A stretch of 5,339 nucleotides of DNA. Source: Candidatus Syntropharchaeum sp. (GTDB lineage: Archaea > Halobacteriota > Syntropharchaeia > Alkanophagales > Methanospirareceae). The stretch spans positions 1-5,339 of the forward strand of contig JADHYP010000100.1 in NCBI GenBank assembly GCA_016782355.1, read 5' to 3'. Below are positions 1 to 5,339 of the stretch, in pieces (positions within the stretch are counted from its first letter, which is position 1; each line of letters begins with the position of its first letter). Below the pieces are notes generated by a model that made no database searches, was not told the origin of the DNA, and worked only from the letters and a program-made list of their open reading frames with translations. The position numbers and the translations under genes are program-made.

Positions 1-1
1 G

Positions 2-739
2 CTATCCGACCTGTTCCTGCTGCTCCAGAAGTAGCGAAAAAAGGGCAAGTGCGTAGCGCATAATGGATTCTCCGGAGAGCGAGAAGATGCCCATTGAAGC
101 AAACCGTTTATCGCCGATTTTTTCTTCTAATGGCTTGAATCTCGACTCTCTCACCGGAGGTAACTGATTATACTCGGAAGTGAACTTGCCCTTTGAACGC
201 AGGTCGGGATGATCCTTCTGAATCAATACGCTTTCCTTGAACGCCTCGGATTCTTTCTTCTTTTGCACGCACAGCCAGATTGCATCGGTGATTGCATCAA
301 TTAGACCGGTGTCAAAGGCAAGAGCAATCGCTATCTCGGATGCTCCTGATTCATTCAATGGCTTACGCTCCCTCTTAGGGCGAATCCACCTCAAATCGTT
401 CTCCCTGCGAAAGTCATTGATCACTGTGTTGGAGATGCTAATCCCAAATTCGTTTTTAATCGCATTCTGAACCTCTGATGAGCTAATAGACCGATTAGTC
501 TCAAGCAAACTCTTCACAAAATTCTTCATCGTAATCGTGAATTTCAGGTTATTGCCTTTGCTTCTTTGATCATACAAGCCTTCTACACCCTTTTCCCTCA
601 GCGCCTTCTTGTAAATGTAATATCGCACCAGCCCAAAAGGTGCTTCCCTCTCCTTAAAATATTGATTGGTTGACTGAGACGAGATTTCCACTTCTTCCAT
701 GACTTGCAAAATCCTTGTTACACGATTAACTTGATCCAT
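2..739 (-). CDS. Helix-turn-helix protein resembling the N-terminal part of an IS transposase; probably truncated
   Basis: The 245-residue protein starts at the ATG read from 739-737 and ends at a TAG read from 4-2. Residues about 20-62 look like a transposase-type helix-turn-helix followed by the linker EKGVEGLYDQRSKGN, similar to the 'EGLEGLxDRR' linkers after HTH domains in IS630-like and related transposases. Residues about 68-118 form a second, winged-helix-like segment (SSSEVQNAIKNEFGISIS, then RRENDLRW), and a basic stretch follows (RPKRERK, about 120-126). Residues 130-233 are less familiar: a hydrophobic helix (GASEIAIALAFDTGLIDAI), a KFTSEYN...RESRFKPLEEK segment, and a hydrophobic C-terminal helix. 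I see no DDE/DDD catalytic triad. In full transposases the catalytic domain would follow, so this is probably the front end of an element broken by a stop or frameshift at the window edge. It could instead be a stand-alone DNA-binding protein. No Shine-Dalgarno precedes the ATG. The reading frame itself is secure; the function is an inference. Confidence 0.6.
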   Translation of the reverse strand: MDQVNRVTRILQVMEEVEISSQSTNQYFKEREAPFGLVRYYIYKKALREKGVEGLYDQRSKGNNLKFTITMKNFVKSLLETNRSISSSEVQNAIKNEFGISISNTVINDFRRENDLRWIRPKRERKPLNESGASEIAIALAFDTGLIDAITDAIWLCVQKKKESEAFKESVLIQKDHPDLRSKGKFTSEYNQLPPVRESRFKPLEEKIGDKRFASMGIFSLSGESIMRYALALFSLLLEQQEQVG

Positions 740-763
740 TCTGGTCGATTTATATTGGTATCA

Positions 764-806
764 CTATATCTAAATGTTGTTTAATCCGTTACATAGATGT
801 TTATAG
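764..806 (-). promoter_or_regulatory. Candidate TATA-like elements upstream of the transposase-like gene
   Basis: Read on the minus strand, this stretch contains TATAAAC (about 805-799) and TTTAGATATAG (about 775-765). With the usual archaeal spacing of about 25 bp from TATA centre to transcription start, these would start RNA about 36 or 4 nucleotides before the ATG at 739. Both are weak in an A/T-rich spacer, no BRE is clear, and neither can be preferred from sequence alone. Confidence 0.2.
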
Positions 807-807
807 C

Positions 808-863
808 CGAAAGTCATGGATTTTTAACTTGCCCATCACCGAAATTTTATCGCTTGACTTTCG
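808..863. repeat. Perfect 9-bp inverted repeat in the spacer between endA and the transposase-like gene
   Basis: CGAAAGTCA at 808-816 is exactly complementary to TGACTTTCG at 855-863, with 38 bases between the arms. The right arm ends two bases before the endA stop codon (866-868). In the endA transcript the arms could pair as a long-loop hairpin just past the stop. No U-run follows on the minus strand, so this is not a standard intrinsic terminator. It could also be a protein-binding site, a remnant of a mobile-element end, or chance. The rest of the 126-bp spacer (740-865) is A/T-rich and holds no recognisable gene. Confidence 0.4.
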
Positions 864-865
864 TT

Positions 866-1888
866 TCACAGCTTCATCCTTCCTACGTCCACATATCTAA
901 TTCTTTGATTAAAAGTTCGAGCGAAAATCATCCTCTTCTTCACGCCATGCGCCAACCTTACAGCCCTTGCTAATTCAGGCATTGAAAAAACGTGCTCTTC
1001 GGGAAGCACGTGAATTAAATACGAAGAATGTTTCTGGTTTGCCGCCTTGTACACCCTGAAATGTGACCCGAACTTAAAACCCGTCTTTATTATCAGTCCC
1101 TTTTCCCTTAAATACTCGTAAACCACGTATTTATCCATAAAATCGCTTTCTATTGAACTCGCATATTCGATGAACTGTCCCGTGTCTATTTCCAGCACGT
1201 TTTTCTTCATCAAATAAGCCGCTTCAACCAACGAAAGTAGTAGCCGTTTCTCCTTCGTCAATTTACCATAAAAATTGTTTATATGAAGGTTCTTAGCTAA
1301 ATCCGTATCCCACAGGACTACCCTATCGCCGAGCAAAGTCGCTTTCGCTTTTCCTATCTCTTCCGCTTTTCCTTCCCCCTTTTCAACGAATTCAAACTTC
1401 GCTTCCTTCACCTCGTAGTAAGTGACGTCGCTTTCTTCATCCACGACTGCGATAATCGGCTCTTTCCTCATGTTACGAGCTAAAATAAGCAGTGCATCTA
1501 ATTCTTTCAACGATAAAAACCCTCTTTCAGATAAAATACGGATGAAATACCTTGCCGGCTTCTCTCCCGGCTTGGCACCACGAGGATAAAGCCAGAAATC
1601 AACTCCTCCTGGCTGCACTACATAGCCTCGCTCCTTCAAATCCCTGTAAACGAGGTATCGCAGCTCGAACTCCGGTGAGATGTCCAATGCACGCTTTAAG
1701 AACTCCTCGAGATTCAGCTCTCTTTCTTCTCCTTCTTTTATTCTCGATATTTTACCGGTTTCAAACAAAAAAGCCGCTTCTTCCAGTGATAGCTCTAACC
1801 TGTCTTTTTTCCTTCCATATCCTTTCGCAAGGATACCTGCTTCTGACCCCGCTACTACGACCTTTCCGCCTGAAAGTTCTCCTTGCAT
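866..1888 (-). CDS. endA: tRNA-splicing endonuclease EndA, two-repeat (homodimeric) archaeal type
   Basis: EndA cuts pre-tRNA at the bulge-helix-bulge motif, leaving 2',3'-cyclic phosphate and 5'-OH ends that are then ligated. The 340-residue protein is two tandem copies of the endonuclease fold (about 1-165 and 185-340), the architecture of the Archaeoglobus-type alpha-2 enzyme (about 305 residues), against about 180 for single-repeat tetrameric forms. The second repeat has the catalytic set: Tyr280 in FRVYK, His287 in QKHSSYLIHVL, and Lys318 (or adjacent Lys317) in AHGVKKRMIFA. The first repeat keeps the fold (YLVYRDLKERGYVV; FWLYPRG) but has ARYFIRIL where the His-containing strand would be, so it is the structural, inactive copy. 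Its acidic loop (Asp150, Glu151, Glu152, Asp154) resembles the loop L10 that docks against the partner subunit in known EndA structures. The gene is divergent from alaS, 55 bp apart. The ATG at 1888-1886 has a weak AGGA three bases upstream, and the N-terminus is full length. Identification is strong; the residue assignments are by eye. Confidence 0.95.
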   Translation of the reverse strand: MQGELSGGKVVVAGSEAGILAKGYGRKKDRLELSLEEAAFLFETGKISRIKEGEERELNLEEFLKRALDISPEFELRYLVYRDLKERGYVVQPGGVDFWLYPRGAKPGEKPARYFIRILSERGFLSLKELDALLILARNMRKEPIIAVVDEESDVTYYEVKEAKFEFVEKGEGKAEEIGKAKATLLGDRVVLWDTDLAKNLHINNFYGKLTKEKRLLLSLVEAAYLMKKNVLEIDTGQFIEYASSIESDFMDKYVVYEYLREKGLIIKTGFKFGSHFRVYKAANQKHSSYLIHVLPEEHVFSMPELARAVRLAHGVKKRMIFARTFNQRIRYVDVGRMKL

Positions 1889-1895
1889 CGTTCCT

Positions 1896-1906
1896 TTTAT
1901 TTATAA
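1896..1906 (+). promoter_or_regulatory. Candidate TATA box for alaS
   Basis: The T/A stretch TTTATTTATAA is centred about 41 bp before the alaS ATG. A start about 25 bp downstream would fall near 1927-1929 and give a leader of about 15 nucleotides, in keeping with the lack of any Shine-Dalgarno before the ATG (the preceding bases are CGCATAAAATAAA). The upstream bases are pyrimidine-rich, so no good BRE is visible. It overlaps the endA leader region on the opposite strand. Confidence 0.3.
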
Positions 1907-1933
1907 CTACATGATTACACATTAAGATTACGC

Positions 1934-1943
1934 ATAAAATAAA
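1934..1943 (-). promoter_or_regulatory. Candidate TATA box for endA
   Basis: Read on the minus strand this is TTTATTTTAT, centred about 50 bp upstream of the endA ATG. Standard archaeal spacing would place the transcription start near 1913 and give a leader of about 24 nucleotides that contains the AGGA at 1895-1892. The box abuts the alaS start codon on the other strand. It is chosen by composition and spacing only. The nearer TTATAAATA (about 1906-1898) is too close to the ATG to drive endA with a normal TATA-to-start distance. Confidence 0.28.
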
Positions 1944-4724
1944 ATGAATGGCGAGGAATATAGCATAGAATACTTCAAGGAGAATGAATACATAAGGAAG
2001 AACTGCGAGAAGTGTGGCTCGCACTTCTGGACTCGTGACAAAGATAGAACCACCTGTGGTGATGCACCCTGTGAAACTTATTCGTTTATAGGCAAGCCTA
2101 TTTTCAAGGAGCGAAATGCAGATGAGGTGAGAGAAAGTTTCCTCTCTTTCTTTGAGAAGCATTCGCACACGAGAATGAAAAGGTATCCGGTTGTAGCACG
2201 ATGGAGAGATGACATCTACCTTAACATCGCTTCCATTGCAGATTTTCAGCCTTTTGTAACTTCGGGCAAGGTCCCCCCGCCTGCAAACCCGCTCGTCATT
2301 TCTCAACCCTGCATAAGACTCGAAGACCTCGAATCCATAGGAAAAACTGGTCGCCACTTAACCGCATTCGAGATGATGGGGCATCACGCCTTCAATAAGA
2401 GAGGAGGCGCGGAAATATACTGGAAAAACGAGACCGTGAAGTATTGCGATGAATTTCTGCGGCAGCTTGGTGTGGACGTGGATAGCGTAACGTATAAGGA
2501 AGCGCCGTGGGTGGGCGGAGGAAATGCAGGTCCCTGTCTTGAAGTCATCACAGGCGGATTAGAGCTTGCTACTCTCGTTTTCATGGACCTCAAACTTTCT
2601 CCTTCTCCACAAGGCGAAATAAGCATAAAAGGGCAGCAGTATGAGAAAATGGACACTTACATCGTGGACACCGGTTACGGTCTGGAAAGATTCGTATGGG
2701 CTTCTAAAGGCACTCCCACCGTCTATGATGCGATATTCCCGGTCGTAATAAAGGAATTGGTAAATGCCGCTGGGATTGTTCATCCGTTAGAGACGCATCC
2801 CGAGATAATTATACGGTATGCAAGTTTGTCCGGGGCTATGAGAAGAGGAGAAAGAGCAAAGCGGTTGGATATTTCGTCTGAATTTATCAAAAATACATTG
2901 GAGCCGATAGAAACAATCTATGCAGTTGCAGACCATACAAAATGCCTCGCTTTCATGCTCGCCGATGGCATCGTGCCTTCCAATGCGAAAGAGGGCTACC
3001 TGGCAAGGTTGGTCTTGAGGCGAGCTTTCAGGATGTTAAACTCGCTGGGGATAGAAACACCTTTGGAGGATATAGTGCTCCTGCAAATAAAAACGCTCAG
3101 AAAATCTTTCCCTGAATTGAAAAATTCGGTGGATAGAATTGTCGAAATAGTATCGCTGGAGAAGCGGAGATATGATGAGACGCTTTTAAAAGGCGAAAGA
3201 ATAGTGAAACAGCTCGCAAAAGGATATGAAGGAAAAGGTGAGGAGCAAAAAATACCGCTCGATACGTTAATTAGTTTATACGATACGCATGGACTGCCGC
3301 CGGAGTTTGTGAAAGAAGTGGTATCTAACCAGGAAACAGGAGTAGGAGTAGATGTTCCAGAGAACTTTTATTCGCTCGTTGCGAGTATGCACAGCAGCGA
3401 AGAGAGAAAGGAGGTAGTTGAACCATTTGTAGAAAGCATGGAAGAAAAAACGAAATCAATTCCGGCGACGATAAAATTGTATTACGAAGAGCCATCGGCG
3501 GTAGAGTTCGAAGCTACTGTTTTGGACTCCTTTGATGATTCCGTTATATTAGACAGGACGCTTTTTTTCCCTGAAGGTGGCGGTCAACCTGCCGATACCG
3601 GCTTCTTAACGCCGAAAGACGATAACAGGGCATTGAAAGTAGTGGACGTGCAGGAGGTTGAAGGCGTTATTCTTCATAAAATAGCGAATGGTGGGCTAAG
3701 CAAAGGCGCCGCGGTATCCGGTCACATAAATTCCAGGCGGCGAATCGCTCACGCAAGGCATCATTCGGCAACGCACATTGTGGTATGTGCGGCGAGGAAA
3801 GTGCTGGGAAGTCATATATGGCAGGCGGGAGCGCAGAAAGGCGAAAAGCGAGCGAGAATTGACGTCACGCACTTCAAAAGAATCTCTGATGCCGAGCGAA
3901 GCGAGATAGAGCGGCTTGCAAACCGGATGGTCATGGAAAACGAGGAAATAAAAGCGAGTTTTGAGGACAGGAACGAAGCGGAGCAGAAATACGGGTTCGG
4001 TATTTATCAGGGCGGCGTTCCCCCCGGTGAGAAACTAAGAATTGTGCGGATAGCCGCGGACGAGGATGTGCAGGCATGTGCGGGAACGCACTGTTCAAAG
4101 ACTGGCGAGGTCGGTCCGATAAAAATATTGCGCACCGAGCGAATACAGGATGGTATCGAGCGAATCGAGTATTCCGCGGGAGAAGCTGCCGTCGAGGAGA
4201 TGCAAGCGCGGGAAGAGTTGATAAGGAAATCAGCTGCTGTGTTAAAAGTGCCTCCTGAGATGCTTCCTCCTACGGTTGAAAGATTCTTTGAGGAGTGGAA
4301 ACAGTTAAAGAAGGAGAACGAGAGATTGCGAGATGAAATAGCGGAACTGCGAATAGGCTCGTTGAAGCAGCATGCAAGAGATATAAGCGGTGTAAGTGTA
4401 ATTGCAGAGGTGTTGCCAGATGCAGATACGAAAGAGATGATGAAAATGGCATCGCAGCTCTCGGACGATAACTTCTTAACGATATTATTAGGTAAAAGAG
4501 AAAAACGTGCATCCGTCGTTTCCTCCGTCCCTGCTTATCTAAAGGATGAGATAACCGCATCGGAGTTAGTAAAACGAGTTTGTGAAGTGCTTGGAGGCAG
4601 TGGTGGAGGCAAAGCAGAACTCGCTCAGGGCGGTGGCGAGAGGGTGGAAATGGTGGAAGAAGCCCGTGACGAGGGCGTGAAATATATAGAAGAGCTTTTA
4701 AAGAAAAGAGGGATAAAGTTATAA
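1944..4724 (+). CDS. alaS: Alanyl-tRNA synthetase, archaeal type
   Basis: This cytoplasmic class II enzyme charges tRNA-Ala with alanine and hydrolyses Ser- and Gly-tRNA-Ala. At 926 residues it is full length for the archaeal form. Residues 21-43 hold a Cys module (C21, C24, C38, C43; CEKCGSHFW, CGDAPC) typical of archaeal AlaRS N-termini. The aminoacylation core follows, with PCIRLEDLESIGKTGRHLTAFEMMGHHAF (123-150; motif 2 region) split around R137, and VDTGYGLERF (241-250; motif 3). Asn366 in LRRAFRMLNSLG and Asp447 in LYDTHG align by eye with E. coli Asn303 and Asp400, which read the G3:U70 identity pair. The editing half has FFPEGGGQPADTG (541-553), HHSATH (606-611) and CAGTHC (712-717), giving zinc ligands His607, His611, Cys712 and probably His716. 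Residues about 783-805 look coiled coil, and the C-Ala domain ends with Gly-rich GGSGGGKAELAQGGG (884-898). No key residue seems missing. The ATG is the only sensible start, because the archaeal N-terminus begins immediately after it. The TrkA-type gene follows after 48 bp on the same strand and may share its transcript. Confidence 0.98.
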   Translation: MNGEEYSIEYFKENEYIRKNCEKCGSHFWTRDKDRTTCGDAPCETYSFIGKPIFKERNADEVRESFLSFFEKHSHTRMKRYPVVARWRDDIYLNIASIADFQPFVTSGKVPPPANPLVISQPCIRLEDLESIGKTGRHLTAFEMMGHHAFNKRGGAEIYWKNETVKYCDEFLRQLGVDVDSVTYKEAPWVGGGNAGPCLEVITGGLELATLVFMDLKLSPSPQGEISIKGQQYEKMDTYIVDTGYGLERFVWASKGTPTVYDAIFPVVIKELVNAAGIVHPLETHPEIIIRYASLSGAMRRGERAKRLDISSEFIKNTLEPIETIYAVADHTKCLAFMLADGIVPSNAKEGYLARLVLRRAFRMLNSLGIETPLEDIVLLQIKTLRKSFPELKNSVDRIVEIVSLEKRRYDETLLKGERIVKQLAKGYEGKGEEQKIPLDTLISLYDTHGLPPEFVKEVVSNQETGVGVDVPENFYSLVASMHSSEERKEVVEPFVESMEEKTKSIPATIKLYYEEPSAVEFEATVLDSFDDSVILDRTLFFPEGGGQPADTGFLTPKDDNRALKVVDVQEVEGVILHKIANGGLSKGAAVSGHINSRRRIAHARHHSATHIVVCAARKVLGSHIWQAGAQKGEKRARIDVTHFKRISDAERSEIERLANRMVMENEEIKASFEDRNEAEQKYGFGIYQGGVPPGEKLRIVRIAADEDVQACAGTHCSKTGEVGPIKILRTERIQDGIERIEYSAGEAAVEEMQAREELIRKSAAVLKVPPEMLPPTVERFFEEWKQLKKENERLRDEIAELRIGSLKQHARDISGVSVIAEVLPDADTKEMMKMASQLSDDNFLTILLGKREKRASVVSSVPAYLKDEITASELVKRVCEVLGGSGGGKAELAQGGGERVEMVEEARDEGVKYIEELLKKRGIKL

Positions 4725-4772
4725 TAATACAAAAGGAAACAATAAGCGAAGAAAGAGAAGTGCTTTGCGTGC

Positions 4773-5339
4773 ATGTATCTGATAATAGTGGGGTTGGGCG
4801 GAATAGGAAGAAATCTGGTGAGTATTGCGACCGAGGACAAGAACGACGTGGTGGTCATAGATGAAGATGAGAAAAGATGTCGCGAGATAGCGGCGAAATA
4901 CGACGTTTTAACGATTGTCGGCGATGCGACCGAGAAGTCAACCCTGGAGGAAGCAGAAGCAAGCAGAGCAAACGCGTTGATAGCTACTACTTCTGACGAT
5001 GCGGCTAATTTGATGATGTCGCTCACGGCGAAAGGGTTGGGCACAAAAAAGACCGTTGCTGTGGTGAATCAGGAAGAGCACGTGGAGATGTTCAAGGAAG
5101 CGGACATTTTTATGTTTGAAAATCCGGACATGACCGTTGCGAGTCATCTCTATTTCTCGGTGAAACGACCGAGGATAAAAGATTTTCTTACCGTAAGTGG
5201 CGGAAAAGCTGAGATATTTGAGGTTGGTGTGTCCGATAAATCACGTGTCGTGGGGAAGAAGCTATCGAAATTGCGTATAAAAGATGGGATAGTAGTAGCG
5301 ATAGAACGAAATGGAGATATAATACTGCCAAAAGGCGAT
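4773..5339 (+). CDS. trkA: TrkA-type NAD-binding K+ transport regulator (partial, 3' end outside window)
   Basis: The first 189 residues are present, and the frame stays open at the right edge. The N-terminal Rossmann (RCK/KTN, TrkA-N) domain spans about 1-125: MYLIIVGLGGIGRNL carries the GxGxxG nucleotide-binding loop (G7, G9, G12), VVVIDED ends strand 2 in an acidic residue (D30) that favours NAD(H), and IVGDAT (48-53) and ATTSDDAANL (71-80) are conserved family segments. From about 143 the protein enters a TrkA-C-like domain (AEIFEVGVSDKSRVVGKKLSKL...GIVVAIERNGDIILPKGD). Single-unit proteins of this family are about 215-230 residues, so roughly 30-40 are missing. Such proteins sit on the cytoplasmic side and gate TrkH/KtrB-like K+ uptake channels; a trkH gene may lie to the right, which cannot be seen here. 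An in-frame TAA at 4743-4745 and the canonical MYLIIVG start support ATG 4773. No good Shine-Dalgarno is present, only GAGAAG 12 bases upstream. The exact paralogue is uncertain, because archaea often carry several TrkA-domain proteins. Confidence 0.9.
   Translation, partial: MYLIIVGLGGIGRNLVSIATEDKNDVVVIDEDEKRCREIAAKYDVLTIVGDATEKSTLEEAEASRANALIATTSDDAANLMMSLTAKGLGTKKTVAVVNQEEHVEMFKEADIFMFENPDMTVASHLYFSVKRPRIKDFLTVSGGKAEIFEVGVSDKSRVVGKKLSKLRIKDGIVVAIERNGDIILPKGD

Noticed and set aside
237..470. A 77-codon plus-strand open frame antisense to the transposase-like gene.
   Set aside because: The minus-strand frame is longer and has HTH-like segments. The plus-strand product shows no domain or plausible start signal.
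740..865. A tRNA, other small RNA or CRISPR repeat in the largest non-coding spacer.
   Set aside because: The 126 bp show no cloverleaf, no TTCGA-type T-loop, no repeated units, and no structure beyond one 9-bp inverted repeat.
1552..1925. Plus-strand open frames of 120 and 81 codons antisense to endA.
   Set aside because: They lie within the coding span of a full-length, motif-complete endA, and their hydrophobic runs are what the complement of Lys/Glu-rich coding DNA produces.
1761..2357. A 198-codon minus-strand open frame spanning the endA 5' end, the spacer and the start of alaS.
   Set aside because: It overlaps two strongly supported genes, one of them in a different frame on the same strand. 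Its product has no recognisable domain and an unlikely low-complexity composition.
4562..4660. A Gly-codon-rich stretch that looks like a degenerate tandem repeat (GGAGGCAGTGGTGGAGGC and similar).
   Set aside because: It encodes the conserved glycine-rich loop of the AlaRS C-Ala domain (about residues 884-898), so protein conservation explains it.
4625..5044. A 139-codon minus-strand open frame antisense to the alaS end and the trkA start.
   Set aside because: The product is Ser/Phe-rich without family features, and the plus strand here encodes clear TrkA-N motifs.

Overview
This window looks like ordinary archaeal chromosome, and the organism is most likely a euryarchaeon. The evidence is an alanyl-tRNA synthetase of the archaeal type (an N-terminal Cys-rich module before the class II core), a two-repeat tRNA-splicing endonuclease EndA of the homodimeric kind known from euryarchaea, T/A-rich TATA-like stretches in place of bacterial -35/-10 boxes, and mostly absent or weak Shine-Dalgarno sequences. 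The protein style would fit methanogen-related or ANME-1-like (Methanophagales/Syntrophoarchaeum) lineages, but the sequence alone does not prove that.

Layout from left to right: (1) A minus-strand gene (2-739) encodes a 245-residue protein with two predicted helix-turn-helix segments, resembling the N-terminal part of an IS/transposase protein. It stops at a TAG one base from the left edge, with no catalytic DDE domain in view. (2) A 126-bp spacer (740-865) carries a perfect 9-bp inverted repeat. (3) endA (866-1888, minus) is full length with its catalytic Tyr/His/Lys in the second repeat. (4) A 55-bp spacer (1889-1943) must hold both divergent promoters. (5) alaS (1944-4724, plus) is full length and appears intact in its aminoacylation, editing and C-Ala parts. 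(6) After 48 bp, a TrkA-type NAD-binding K+ transport regulator begins at 4773 (plus) and runs off the right edge.

endA and alaS form a head-to-head pair devoted to tRNA maturation and charging: EndA removes introns from pre-tRNAs, and AlaRS charges tRNA-Ala and clears mischarged products. The TrkA-type gene is probably co-transcribed with alaS, but no functional link to tRNA metabolism is visible. The left gene is the only accessory-looking part.

I found no convincing new biological system. The points most worth a second look are the probably truncated transposase-like gene, the inverted repeat beside it, the compact divergent endA/alaS promoter region, and a short Tyr-His spacing in the EndA active site.
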